A DNA stretch of 64,000 bases, taken from the NCBI GenBank assembly GCA_001600695.1, contig BCKQ01000004.1:1183677-1247676 (forward strand), written 5' to 3'. Below are positions 31,303 through 42,937 of this stretch, piece after piece. The position numbers were made by a program, and so were the translations under genes. Source of the DNA: Ascoidea asiatica (lineage: Eukaryota; Ascomycota; Saccharomycetes; Ascoideales; Ascoideaceae). The notes under the pieces were generated by a model, which saw only the letters and a program-made list of their open reading frames with translations, made no database searches and had not been told where the DNA came from. Each line of letters starts with the position of its first letter. The first letter of the stretch is position 1.

Positions 31303-34269
31303 ATGAAATTAAATAGACTATCTCTTATAATATTTGGAGTTTTATTTCATCTTATTTATCTATGGACAATATTTGATATATATTTTGTTAGTCCATTAGT
31401 TCATGGAATGAAAACTTTTAAAAGTACTTCAAATCCACCTGCAAAAAGATTATTTTTAATTGTTTCTGATGGTTTAAGAGCTGATACTTTATTACAAAAA
31501 ATAAATTATAATGAAACTTATGATTATTTAGCTCCATATTTAAGATCAATAATTCTAAATAATGGTACTTATGGAATTTCTCATACAAGAATGCCTACTG
31601 AATCAAGACCAGGTCATGTTGCAATGATTGCTGGGTTTTATGAAGATGTTAGTGCTGTTACAAAAGGTTGGAAAGAAAATCCAGTAAATTTTGATTCGGT
31701 TTTTAATCAATCTTATCATACTTATTCTTTTGGTTCTCCAGATATTTTACCAATGTTTAAATCTGGTTCTTCTGATGAAAATCGTATTGATACAATAATG
31801 TATGGTCATGAATTTGAGGATTTTACAAAATCTTCAATTGAACTTGATACTTTTGTTTTCAATAACTTAAATTCTTTATTTTTGAATTCAACAAAAAATT
31901 TAACTTTAAATAATCAATTAAGAAAAGATAAAAATGTCTTTTTTTTACATCTTTTAGGTTGTGATACTGCAGGTCATAGTTATAGGCCATATTCAGATGA
32001 GTATTATAATAATTTAAAATATATTGATAATGAATTAAAAAATTTAATTCCAAAAATTAATGAATTCTTTGGTGACGATGATACAGCTTTTATTTTCAAT
32101 TCTGATCATGGTATGTCCGCTTTAGGTTCTCATGGTGATGGACATCCAAATAATACTAGAACTCCATTTATTGCTTTTGGTAAAGGTATTAATAAACCAA
32201 TAAAATATTCTAATATAAATCCTCAGAATTTTGAAGGTGATGATAATGAATTTAATACAAATAATTGGAATTTAAATCACATTAAAAGAAATGATTTAAA
32301 ACAAGCTGATATTGCAACTTTAATGGCTTATCTTATTGGCATAAATTATCCTTCAAATTCTGTTGGTAGATTACCTTTAGATTATATTAATGAATCTTCA
32401 ATTAATAAATTAAATGCTTTTCGCCAAAATGCTTTATCAATATTTGAACAATTTATTGTTAAAGAATCTCATGTCAAAGAAAATCAATTTTTTTATAAAC
32501 CTTTTGAAAAATTTGAAAATATAACTTCAAAATTAAATGATTTTAATGAAAATATTAGTAATTATCTAATTGAATTAAATAATGTTCCCGGTGGTGAATA
32601 TAATAATATAGATTATGGAAAAATTGAGAATAAAATAACTAATTTAATCAATCAATTCATTGATGATTCTTTAGAAGGCTTGAATTATTTACAACAATAT
32701 AATTGGTTACTATTAAAATCAATTGTAACCTGTGGATTTATTGGTTGGATAATTTATTCTTTTATGATTTTTTTGAATACATTTGTATTAAATAATGATA
32801 ATCTTAATCATATTAAATCTTCCTCCATAAATCTAGTCTTTTTCTCAGGTTTGTTTTCAACAATTTCTTCAACATTCATTATACAAAAATTCCCGATAAA
32901 TTATTATTTTTATTTAGCATTTCCATGCTTTTTCTGGCAACAGATATTCAGTAAAAGACAAATATTACTCAAAGGAATTCCAATTTTTTTTAGAAATATG
33001 AATGGTTTAAAAAGATCATTGTATTTTCTATCAATATTTGCAATTTTTGAAGCTTGTGCATATGGATTTTTTAATAGAAAAATATTCTCAATTTTATTTT
33101 GGATTTTATCAATTTATCCAAGTTTAGTTCATCAAAATCATAATATTAAAAATAATATTTCTTGGATTTTTACTTGTTTATTAATGTCAACTTTCACTTG
33201 GTCAAATGATATAAAAGTTGAAAATTTATTAGAAATTAATTTAGGTGGATTATTTATGTTAATTATATCAATAATTGGATTTATTAAATTATTGAATTTA
33301 GAAAAACAAAATCAAATAATTATTGATACTTATACAAAATCTTTAATTACAATTCAAATAATTTTTATTTTTGCATCTTTAATTTTTACTAATATTTCTG
33401 CAAATTCATTACAACTAAGAAATGGTCTTCCACTTTATTCACAAATCGGTGGTTGGATTTGTTTGATATTTTCGTTAATTTTAATGCCAATTTTACATCA
33501 TGCAAGTCCTAATACTAATTTATATTTAAGATTATTAATTTTTTTTTTAACATTTTCACCAACATTTCTCATATTAACAATATCATTTGAATCGTTATTT
33601 TATTGTGGATTTTCATTAATAATTTTACAATGGATTAAATTTGAATCAGATTTTAAACAGAAGAGTAATAATAATAACAAAAATAAAAATAATAGTAATA
33701 ATAATTCAATGGATTGGTTACAAATTTTAAGAATTTCAGTTATTGGATTTTTCCTTTGTCAAATTGCATTTTTCGGTACAGGTAATATAGCATCAATATC
33801 ATCATTTTCATTAGAATCTGTTTATAGATTAATTCCAATTTTTGATCCATTTTCAATGGGAGCTTTATTAGTTTTAAAATTAGTAATTCCATATATATTA
33901 TTATCAACAGGTCTTGGAATATTAAATATATCATTAAAAGTTAATGTTTTTACAATTTCTTCATTAATTATTTCTATAAGTGATTTATTATCATTAAATT
34001 TTTTCTTTTTAGTTAAAACAGAAGGTAGTTGGTTAGATATTGGAATGACAATTTCTAATTATTGTATTGCAATTTTATCTAGTTTATTTATGATTTTATT
34101 GGAAAGTATTAGTCAAATTTTATTAAAAGGAGTTAAATTTGATCCAATTGATGAATTACAAAAAGAATTAAAAGAATTAAAAATTGATGAAGATTCTTTT
34201 GTTCTGTCAATTGATTTAAATGATGAAAGACCAATAAGTGCCAGATTGCGTATAAAACGTAAAACATAA
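31303..34269 (+). CDS. MCD4: GPI ethanolamine phosphate transferase 1 (Mcd4/PIG-N)
   Basis: 988 residues. Adds ethanolamine phosphate to the first mannose of the GPI precursor in the ER lumen. An N-terminal signal anchor (~6-30) is followed by a lumenal alkaline-phosphatase-like domain: SDGLRADT (metal Asp 56), MPTESRPGH (nucleophile Thr 99), GCDTAGHSYRPYS and SDHGMSALGSHGDGH (metal ligands, ~270). The PIG-N-specific C-terminal region has more than a dozen membrane segments (from ~480). A short Asn-rich insertion (~790-805) lies between helices. Length is slightly above Saccharomyces Mcd4 (919). The GPI-type tail proposed for the GAS gene in this window would be a downstream client. Confidence 0.97.
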   Translation: MKLNRLSLIIFGVLFHLIYLWTIFDIYFVSPLVHGMKTFKSTSNPPAKRLFLIVSDGLRADTLLQKINYNETYDYLAPYLRSIILNNGTYGISHTRMPTESRPGHVAMIAGFYEDVSAVTKGWKENPVNFDSVFNQSYHTYSFGSPDILPMFKSGSSDENRIDTIMYGHEFEDFTKSSIELDTFVFNNLNSLFLNSTKNLTLNNQLRKDKNVFFLHLLGCDTAGHSYRPYSDEYYNNLKYIDNELKNLIPKINEFFGDDDTAFIFNSDHGMSALGSHGDGHPNNTRTPFIAFGKGINKPIKYSNINPQNFEGDDNEFNTNNWNLNHIKRNDLKQADIATLMAYLIGINYPSNSVGRLPLDYINESSINKLNAFRQNALSIFEQFIVKESHVKENQFFYKPFEKFENITSKLNDFNENISNYLIELNNVPGGEYNNIDYGKIENKITNLINQFIDDSLEGLNYLQQYNWLLLKSIVTCGFIGWIIYSFMIFLNTFVLNNDNLNHIKSSSINLVFFSGLFSTISSTFIIQKFPINYYFYLAFPCFFWQQIFSKRQILLKGIPIFFRNMNGLKRSLYFLSIFAIFEACAYGFFNRKIFSILFWILSIYPSLVHQNHNIKNNISWIFTCLLMSTFTWSNDIKVENLLEINLGGLFMLIISIIGFIKLLNLEKQNQIIIDTYTKSLITIQIIFIFASLIFTNISANSLQLRNGLPLYSQIGGWICLIFSLILMPILHHASPNTNLYLRLLIFFLTFSPTFLILTISFESLFYCGFSLIILQWIKFESDFKQKSNNNNKNKNNSNNNSMDWLQILRISVIGFFLCQIAFFGTGNIASISSFSLESVYRLIPIFDPFSMGALLVLKLVIPYILLSTGLGILNISLKVNVFTISSLIISISDLLSLNFFFLVKTEGSWLDIGMTISNYCIAILSSLFMILLESISQILLKGVKFDPIDELQKELKELKIDEDSFVLSIDLNDERPISARLRIKRKT

Positions 34270-37200
34270 AATATAAGCTCATTTTTTGTAAAAGAATTAT
34301 TGAATCCTTGTAAATTATTTCAATAAAGTATTATATAATTGAAAAATAAATAAAGTAACATTAAGTATTGTATAATAAAGAGTCAAAATTAAAGGAAAAT
34401 ATATATAAAAAAGAGATATATTAACTGTAAAAGAGTTGAGAAGAGAAAACCTAAAAAAAAGTTGAAAAAAAGTTGAAAAAAAGATGAAAAAAAATGAAAA
34501 AAAATTGAAATTTTAATTTCAATCGATTATAATTGTGAGAGTTGTAAAGTGAACCCATAAATTGTGGGTTAGAATTAAGAGACTTTGAGTTCTCTTAAAG
34601 AAGTTAAAAAATCTTAATGAAAAACACAATTTAAACTTAATTAGTACTGTATTTTTAGTGTTTTTTCTATAAATTATTAAATTTTGTGGCTAAATTGTAT
34701 ATCAATAGCTTCTTAAAAGAAAATCGGGTTTGTCAAAGATATGAGAAGATGAGAAGATAAGAAAGGATAAAGGAGGTTATGTAAATGTATATTGAAATTT
34801 GTCTTGAATAAGTTTGTTTTAAAATCTTTTTTTTTTTACTAGATAATGAGTAAGTAAATGATTGGATAAATTGAGTTTTCATAATTTGGACCATGGTTAA
34901 TTTTATGAAATTACATACATTAGTAAAAGTTTAGATTTATTTATAAGTTGATTGAAATTTGTTTAAAAAAAAAGAAGAATGTGTGTGTGTAATAGGATTA
35001 GGGATTACGTTAAAATATCATGCAAGGCAAGTTGAAATTGAAATTGAAATATTAAGTATATATAAACTTGAGAAGATTTGAATTGAATTGAATAAAGAAA
35101 AGAAAAATAAAACGTTAATTTAGTTTAATATTTTCGAAGTAAGTTTACATAAATTAAGTAATGAGAATACAATAAATGATATTTAGTTGTTGTAAAATTG
35201 TTTTAAAAATGTGGTGATGTTTATGTTCTGCAGTATAAAGAGTTTCAATTAACTTACCTGAAGGTGGTTCTGGAAATAGATATATTATATTATAGATTTA
35301 CAACAAAAAGAGAAAATTAGTTCCTAAAATAGTTTATTAGTTTATAAAATTATTGATGTAAACCTGTTAATTCCTAAAGGAGATTTTGAAATTGTGGGAG
35401 ATTTTGAAGTTTTGGAAAATTTTAAAAATTTCGAAAATTTCTGAAATTTTTAGAATTTTGATAAAATTGAGATTTTTATTTACGAGATTTTGGTCGGTGT
35501 ATGAAAATATAAGAAAGGAAAAGTAAAGAAAATAAATATATAATATTATAATATTATAATATTATAAAAATATTGGAATAGATATTGAGTGTGAAATGTG
35601 AACTGCGGAGATAATACGATCTAAGATAATGAGTAGTAATTTATTTAAAGTAAAAACAAATTAGAAAAACTTATCGTCTCAATATGAATTTAGGTATATA
35701 AATGAGATTAAGTATAGCTTTTGATAAATGTAGTTTACGAAAACGAATTGTGGGAAAAAAAAATAAATAAAACAAGTTTGTGATAAATTTTTCACTAATA
35801 CTGTTAGACAACGTTATAACCAAGGTTACATACAACCAAGGTTACTTTACCAAAGTTACTTAACCGAAATTAGACTATATAATTTTACCATAAATATTTA
35901 AATCACAATTAATAAAAAGATAATTAATAGCTAATATTGTAGAAAATAACGTATCCACGAAATTTGTCATGATGTTTCTTCATTGATACATGATTTGTCC
36001 TTGAAGAAAAAGCGAAGAAAAAACAATGAAATTAGAAAATGAATTAAACAATTCAATATAGTAATGAGTGGTAATGTAAAACAATATAATAATTATAATA
36101 ATTAATATTATAAAGTAATTGAAAAGGCGATGTGTTAAGTATGTATGTATGTATTAGGCAAAATATCTTCTTAATAAAGATAATTTCTATCCCAATATCT
36201 TAATAACAGGAGAAAAAAGAAGATATTTTCAAATTTTACAATATTTGCAATATGCTCACTATGTTCAATACCACTATTATTTGTTCCAATTCCTACAATA
36301 ATATTATTATTGCAACAGACCTCTCAGAGTGAAGTGATGGTTGAGTAATGTGAGCTGTACAGAGCTTGCAATGAACCACCCTCTTTGATTTCTTGAGGAT
36401 AACTCCAGCAGGAATCAATTCTCCAAGTGACTTCTACGAGAATTGTTTGCTTGCGATTTGCAGTGGTTGCCTTGTTACTTCTTCAGTTCTTTCCTGTTGT
36501 TGACTTTCTTCTTCACTTCCTGCTGTTTCCTGTTTATTTCTTGTTTTTTCTTCACGTCCACAAAACCCATGGAAATAACTGAAATAAAAAAAGTGGTTCT
36601 GGGGCGACTGCGACACATGCAAGGCTTATTGTGTTACAAGTAGCCAATAAAAAGCCTATATTTTAGAGTGTGTAGAGAACTGCGGCGCAGTAGAGGTGGA
36701 CGGTGTCCCGTAGTGAGGTGTATTGAGAACGACTGCCTAAAACGGCAGCGACAGGATCACATCCTGCAAACAAATATAACAATAATTTCAATGATAATAA
36801 CAGTAATTATCAATTATATCAACAATTATCTTCTTATTTTCCCATATCATTTCCTGTAAAGTAATCACAATCATCCTTGGATAATTTAGACTGAGACTGA
36901 TACTAAGACTAAGACCAAAACTAAGACTAAGACTGACTTGATAGTTGCCAGATACCTTTTATAAAACTTTTTAACTTCTTTCAATCTTTCGAGTGAATAA
37001 GTTATTCATTCAATTCATTATACAAATAATTAAATAAATAAATAAATAACCATAATCTCAATAATAACAATCAACTTTGCTAATAATTACCAATTAATTT
37101 TGCTTTCCATTTTAAAAAGTTTCTTTAAATATTCTCAAATAATTATTATTTTATAATTTTCATAATTCTATTACTCAATTTTAAAAATATAAACTGAAAT

Positions 37201-37928
37201 TACTGTCATTTAATTCACATACTTCAAACAATTAAATTTTATCTTCACACTTCCTTCCCTCTTCCTAAGAAATCAAATTTCATTAATCACTTTTTTTTTT
37301 AGTTATCAGTACAATATACAAATAACAATAATTTCAAATTAATTTATCACTAAGGAAACACTTTTTTTAACCACTTTATAAATTTTAGTATCCTTTAAAT
37401 TAAGACAAAATTATATTAATTATTAATTATTAACTACTAATTACTGTATTAAATATTACTTACTCATTTCAAGTATTTTATAATTCATTCATTTTATCAC
37501 AAAAATAACCAAATTATTATTCTATACCATTATCATATACTCAAATTTTAAAAAAGTTTCAATATCTGTATGAAAAACATGCAAATTATATTCTTTACTA
37601 TTCCTATTACAATCTCATAAAAATTAACTAAGTTGCTTATTTCATTTTCTTACTTACTTGTTTGTTTGTTTGTATTCCATTATATTTCTTCTCTTTATCT
37701 AAGGGGGTTAATACAATATAACTTAATAGAATATAAAGCTTTTCCTATAATATAAATTGTTAAGAATATCATCTCATTTAAAGATTTCATTTCAATTAAA
37801 CTTTTTCTCTTTCTTCTTCTTCTTTTTATTCTCTTCTTCTATAATCAAAATCAAGAATAATTACTATAATAATATACCTTTTAAGTAATAAACCTTTATA
37901 ATATATTAAATATTTTCTTAAAAACAAA
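34270..37928. other. 3.66-kb gene-free region upstream of the C2H2 gene
   Basis: Mostly AT DNA with A-rich GTTGAAAAAA-type repeats (about 34455-34505), short ATTATAAT repeats (about 35543-35568) and a GC-rich block at about 36310-36770. The block includes CTGCC/GGCAG and AGGAT/ATCCT hairpins near 36735-36770 and a CT-rich strand at 36475-36560. Opposing splice-like signals on the minus strand near 35250-35275 do not connect to any open frame. A long upstream region fits a highly regulated transcription-factor gene; a non-coding RNA is possible. Confidence 0.45.
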
Positions 37929-39230
37929 ATGATTAATAATAAAATAAAAAAAAGTAGAGGAAAATCATCAAGAATCAAAAAAACAGTATTATGTGATCAT
38001 TGTCCACAAAAATTTCAATCAGTTAATGATTTAAGAAAGCATTTTAATTTAAATTCAATTTATAGAAAAAATTTATGTGATGATAAAAATTGTGAAAGAA
38101 ATATTTTAGGATTTACTGAAGTTTCAAGTTTAAATCGTCATATGAAAACAATTCATAATTTAATTAGAAAATATAAATGTGAAATTTGTGAAAGTAAATT
38201 CACAAGACAAGATTGTTTAGATCGTCATAATAAAACAAATCATGATAATCCATATTCAAATTTTAATAGAAGAAAAATGAAATTATTAGGTAAAGAACCA
38301 CCACCAAGAAAGAAATTTGATATTAATGGTCATATGAAAGTTATTCAATATACACCATTTGAAAAATTTGATAAAAGACCTTTATCTTTAGATTCTATTA
38401 ATGAAAGTAATGATAATAGTAATAATAGTAATAATAATTCTTTGAAAAGATATAATAATTCAAATGAATTATTTTCTTTTAAAAATATAACCATGAATGA
38501 GAATAATAATCAGTTTAATAATAACTTTTGTACTACTACTACTACTACTACTATTAATAATAATAGTAATAATAATAACATTAATGATCATAATATATTC
38601 AACAACAATAATATTAATAACTTCAATAATCCTAATAATAGTTTTCCAAATATGATATCCAATTATAAATATAGTCAAGAATCTAGTATAAGACAAAATT
38701 ATAGCACTACTAATAATAATGACGAAACAAATAGTAATGGATCAGAGAGTTCTAAATTAACATCACCACCAAGTATATTTAGTAATAATGGATTAATTAT
38801 TAGAAATAATGAAGGATATAATGAAGAATATACTTATAATAAAACTAATATTATTACTCCAAATTCTGTTGATGATATTTTAAATGATAGTATAGTTAAT
38901 AATATTAATATGACTTTGAATAGAAACTTAAATAATAGAAGTTCAATTGGAAGTGGTAGTGATATTACTGATACTAGTGCAATAATTGACAATGATAATA
39001 ATAAGGATTATAAAGATAATAATAATAATAAGGACAATAAGGATAATAGGAATGATAATAAACCAGTAAAAAAAACATTACATCTTAATAAGAAAATTAA
39101 TAAACCAAAAATAGATAACAATAGTAACAATAACAATAATATTAACAACAATGAACATTCTCAACTTCAATTAAGGAATAAAGAACTTGAGAAAAAAGAA
39201 CCATTTAAACTATCATATATTCTTAATTAA
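37929..39230 (+). CDS. C2H2 zinc-finger protein, unassigned
   Basis: 433 residues with fingers at the N terminus. Residues ~21-41 (CDHCPQKFQSVNDLRKH) start a finger that lacks a clear second His. A variant finger begins CDDKNCERNILGF and ends LNRHMKTIH. A classical finger CEICESKFTRQDCLDRHNKTNH follows at ~86-107. A basic stretch (NRRKMKLLGKEPPPRKK) could aid DNA binding or nuclear import. The remaining ~300 residues are Asn/Ser/Thr-rich low complexity coded largely by AAT repeats, probably a disordered activation or interaction region. It is a candidate sequence-specific regulator; I do not recognise the orthologue. Confidence 0.8.
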   Translation: MINNKIKKSRGKSSRIKKTVLCDHCPQKFQSVNDLRKHFNLNSIYRKNLCDDKNCERNILGFTEVSSLNRHMKTIHNLIRKYKCEICESKFTRQDCLDRHNKTNHDNPYSNFNRRKMKLLGKEPPPRKKFDINGHMKVIQYTPFEKFDKRPLSLDSINESNDNSNNSNNNSLKRYNNSNELFSFKNITMNENNNQFNNNFCTTTTTTTINNNSNNNNINDHNIFNNNNINNFNNPNNSFPNMISNYKYSQESSIRQNYSTTNNNDETNSNGSESSKLTSPPSIFSNNGLIIRNNEGYNEEYTYNKTNIITPNSVDDILNDSIVNNINMTLNRNLNNRSSIGSGSDITDTSAIIDNDNNKDYKDNNNNKDNKDNRNDNKPVKKTLHLNKKINKPKIDNNSNNNNNINNNEHSQLQLRNKELEKKEPFKLSYILN

Positions 39231-40201
39231 AATTCATTTGAAATTTTATGTCTTTTTTGCCCTTTTTTTCACTTTTCATCATCTTTTCTCTTTCAATTAT
39301 TCATGGGATTTTATTTCTAGGTGATTATTAAAACCTTTTGTATGCTATTGTTTTTTCTTTTTTTTTTTTCCAATATTTACTTATATTGTAGATGTTTTTT
39401 CTATTTATTAATAATAATTTTTCCAGAGTTTCTTTCTTAAATTCCTTTCGGTATAATTTGAAAAATAATGTGAAAAAGACTAACTTTTCTTCATTGAAGA
39501 AAGTATTTATACCATATTTTTTAAATTATTCTATTCTATATTATATATATCAATTATTTCTTTATTTATTTAGTTATTTCTTTATTTATTTTATATTTAT
39601 TTAATCAATTTATTTATTTATTTACTGATTTATTCACTTATTTCAATATTTTGTAGTGAATGTTTTCATTTCCTTCTTAAAATAAGAGGAACCGTGAAAG
39701 TGGTCTCTGCAACGGGATTTTTCTTTCCCAGCGGTAAAAGCTTTGAAGTAAACAAGAGATTCTGCAATAAATTGTCATAGAAGCAGAGGAAACAAACAAA
39801 AGAGAAGCAGAAGCACCAGAAGCACCAGAAGCACCAGAAAAGAATAGCAGCAACAGTGACACAAAAGAAGCAGTGGAAGCAACAACAGAAACAGAAGCAG
39901 CAACGCAACAGACTCCAATAACGGCAGCTTACGATGTCTTCCTTGGTTTTAGACGCTGAGTTCAATTCTTATTTCTTTGGGATTTAATAAAGGTTATAAT
40001 GTGTAGAACTTCTTGAGAAGTGTCAATTCAATTCAATTCAATACTTTTAAGGAAAAGAGTATCAAATATTATAAAGTATAAAGAATCAAAGGATAGCTTC
40101 ATTTCTTATCTTTTATTATTTCAAAGGAATTTTAAGCGCTGATATTTAAAAATTATTTTAAATTACTTTGACTACTTTAATTTTCAAAAAACGTTATAAA
40201 A
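39231..40201. other. Promoter region of the GAS-type gene
   Basis: 971 bp. T-rich and TTTATTTA repeats (about 39550-39640) are followed by a GC-richer, purine-rich island (about 39690-39960) with three AGAAGCACC nonamers and an ATG-less open frame (39774-39959). CAATTCAATT repeats (about 40024-40042) lie nearer the gene. No RNA gene is seen. Confidence 0.5.
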
Positions 40202-41961
40202 ATGAATAAGTTAGTAATTTTTTTAATATTATCTCAATTAAATTTATTATTTGTAAATGGTTTTATTCATCCAGTTGCTGTTAAAGGTCGTCATTTTGTT
40301 GATACTGTAACTAATGAACCTTTTTTCATAAAAGGTGTTGATTATCAACCTGGTGGTTCATCTGGTGTTAATATTGAAAAAGATCCATTAAGTGATGCTG
40401 ATATTTGTACAAGAGATATAATTTTATTTCAAGAATTAGGTATTAATACAATTAGAGTTTATTCTGTTAATCCAGATTTAAATCATGATAAATGTATGAC
40501 TTTATTAGCAATTGCAGGAATTTATTTGGTTTTAGATATTAATTCTCCTTTAGAAAGTCAACATTTGAATAGATATGAACCATGGACAACATATACTGAT
40601 TCTTATTTAAATCATGTATTTAAAGTTATTGATCAATTTTCAAGATTTAATAATACTTTAGGTTATTTTGCTGGTAATGAAATTATTAATGATAAAATTT
40701 CTGCAGAAGCTTCTCCAATTTATATTAAAAGAATTATTCATGATATGAAAGAATATATGATTAAAAATAATTTACGTAATGTACCAATTGGTTATTCTGC
40801 TGCTGATGATTTATCTTATAGAACTTCATTATCAAAATATCTTGAATGTTCTTTAGATGGTTCAACTGATTATTCTGTGGATTTTTATGGTGTTAATTCT
40901 TATCAATGGTGTGGTAAACAAACTTTTTATACAAGTGGTTATAATATTTTAGTTGATGATTATCAAGATTTTACAAGACCTTTATTTTTCTCAGAATATG
41001 GTTGTAATGAAGTTAGACCAAGATTATTTGAAGAAACTCAAGCAATTTATTCTTCTGATATGTATAAAGTATTTTGTGGTGGTTTAGTTTATGAATTTAC
41101 TCAAGGTGCAAATGATTATGGTTTGGTTGAAATTGATGAATTAACTGGTTCTGTTCAAATTTTAGAAGATTTTTATGCTTTAAAAGATCAATTTTCAAAA
41201 ATTCAATTACCAACTTCAAAAGAAGTTTTTTCTAATTTTAATAAAGGTAAACTTGGTGCAAAAAATGTTTTAAATAGTAATAATAATAATAATAAATTTG
41301 AAAATCAATTTAGTAAAACTCCAGATTGTGAATTAAGTTATGATAATTTAAAAGTTGATGTTAAATTACCAATAACTATTGCTCAAACTTTAGTTGATTC
41401 TGGTGTTAAAGTTAAAAAAGGTAGTTTTGTACCTTTAACAGAAGATGAATTAACAACATCTTATTCAATTTATGGTTTTGATGGTAAACAATATCCAAAA
41501 GATAAATCAATTCAAATTACAACTCATCATCATCCAAAAGAAAATAATCAAAAAGATCTTAATGATATTAATTCTGTTAATAATAATATTAATAATCAAG
41601 TTGAATCTGATAAAATTTCAAATTCTCAGCCAACAAAAAAAAAGTCTCGTGGACCTTTTAGTTTTTTATTCAAAAATTCAGGTAAGTCTTAACTTGCCTT
41701 GCTTTCCTTATATATGAATAATATTAATATTGAAATTTAATCAATCAATCAATTAATTAATTTTTCATTATATAAAATAAATTATTAAATAAAACTTACT
41801 AACAAGTTTTTTTTTTCTTTCTTTCTTTCATTTTGATTTTTAATTCTATTTTGGATTTATAATTAGGTGATAGTATTTCTGGCAAAAAAAATATGAAAAT
41901 GTATTTTATAAAAATTATTGATTTTTATTTCCTAATTTTTGGATTTTTAACAATTTTTTGA
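40202..41961 (+). CDS. GAS-family 1,3-beta-glucanosyltransferase (GH72) with 3' intron
   Basis: Elongates and branches beta-1,3-glucan in the cell wall. Signal peptide at 1-20 (MNKLVIFLILSQLNLLFVNG), then a GH72 domain to ~340 with PFFIKGVDYQPGGSSG, acid/base Glu160 in YFAGNEI and nucleophile Glu265 in FFSEYGCNE. There is no cysteine-rich CBM43, as in Gas3/Gas4/Gas5-type enzymes. A polar linker (~345-490) follows. Unspliced, the frame stops at 41692 (496 aa) with no GPI signal. The downstream exon 41867-41961 adds DSISGKKN and a Phe/Ile/Leu-rich tail ending FGFLTIF (524 aa), restoring the GPI-type C terminus usual in this family. The spliced model is preferred; paralogue not fixed (GAS4/PGA4-like). 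Confidence 0.88.
41682..41866 (+). other. 3' intron of the GAS-type gene
   Basis: 185-nt phase-1 intron: donor GTAAGT (41682-41687), perfect TACTAAC branch point (41797-41803), T-rich tract, and acceptor TAG (41864-41866), the first AG more than a few bases past the branch point. Read-through meets TAA within four codons (stop ends at 41692). Splicing splits a Gly codon. Confidence 0.75.
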
Positions 41962-42937
41962 ATATTTTATTTATTTCTTTCACTGATCTTTAGATAAAAT
42001 AATTTATTTCTCCCTCTTTTTTTATCTATTTATGTATTTAGCTATTAATTATTTTATTTAACTACTTATTCATAATTCGTTCTATCGTAGTATTTTACCC
42101 TAATAATTATAAAAAAAGGTTACCCTTTTGGCAAATCTGTCAAATTTTGAATATAAAACCCATTGAAAAGAATATTAAAAGTATTTCTCTTTCATTATAT
42201 ATTTAATAATAACTATATTATATCAATTAGTAATAACAATATCTTTTTGGAATTACATCAGTTAACAGTATGTTTCTAGATATTATCTTAATCATATTTC
42301 AACTGAATTGTTATTTCAATTTTACACCAGGCTTATAACTGGATGACTAGTGGTTTAATTCTGTCCCTTATTGTCTTTTAAGTGTCTGGAAAATTAAATT
42401 AAATAGAGACGAATCTTACACGATATCTGTGCTTGATAATAATCTTTAGATTTTAATCATAATAAACTTGAATCGTTTACTTCTCTTTTACATTTTTATT
42501 CTACATTTTGATCCAAATTTTATTTATTTTTGTTACTCTTTTATTAAAGTAGTTTATCATCTATTCGTTATTTTCCTTATTGTTTGAAATTCCCTTCTTT
42601 TAATGAGATTATTAGAAATTAATATTATCTGCAAACGGTTTTATACCCGTGCTTTCTTTGCTTGTCGCCCCTTGAAAACAAAACATTTTACCCACTTCTA
42701 CTTTTCAGAGAATGAAACCCCATTGAAATTTAACCGATCAAAGTGTATTTGAATAAATAAATTGATTGACTCTATCTAAATTTTATTGAATTTAATCATT
42801 TAAACTGTTAAGACAAAGTTTCTTATAAAACATCCATCATTTATAATCAGACCAGTAGTTACTTTATATTCGCATTCAATCATATATCAATTTCAAAAGA
42901 ACTAAATCAATTGATCCATTGTATTAAAAACAAAATA
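41962..42937. other. Intergenic region between GAS-type gene and TTI1
   Basis: 976 bp, AT-rich, with a modest GC-richer patch at about 42630-42720 (ATACCCGTGC). No RNA gene or convincing small frame is seen. The open frame of TTI1 extends to a TTG at 42911, but the first ATG is at 42938. Confidence 0.5.

Noticed and set aside
35245-35275. Apparent 12-nt micro-exon on the minus strand (acceptor TTTCCAG, then donor GTAAGT)
   Set aside because: No coding frame or partner exon exists on either side for several hundred bases; chance splice-site matches are expected in 64 kb.
36434-36859. Short ORFs on both strands in the GC block upstream of the C2H2 gene
   Set aside because: Overlapping open frames on opposite strands with no motif; explained by a CT-rich/GA-rich strand asymmetry.
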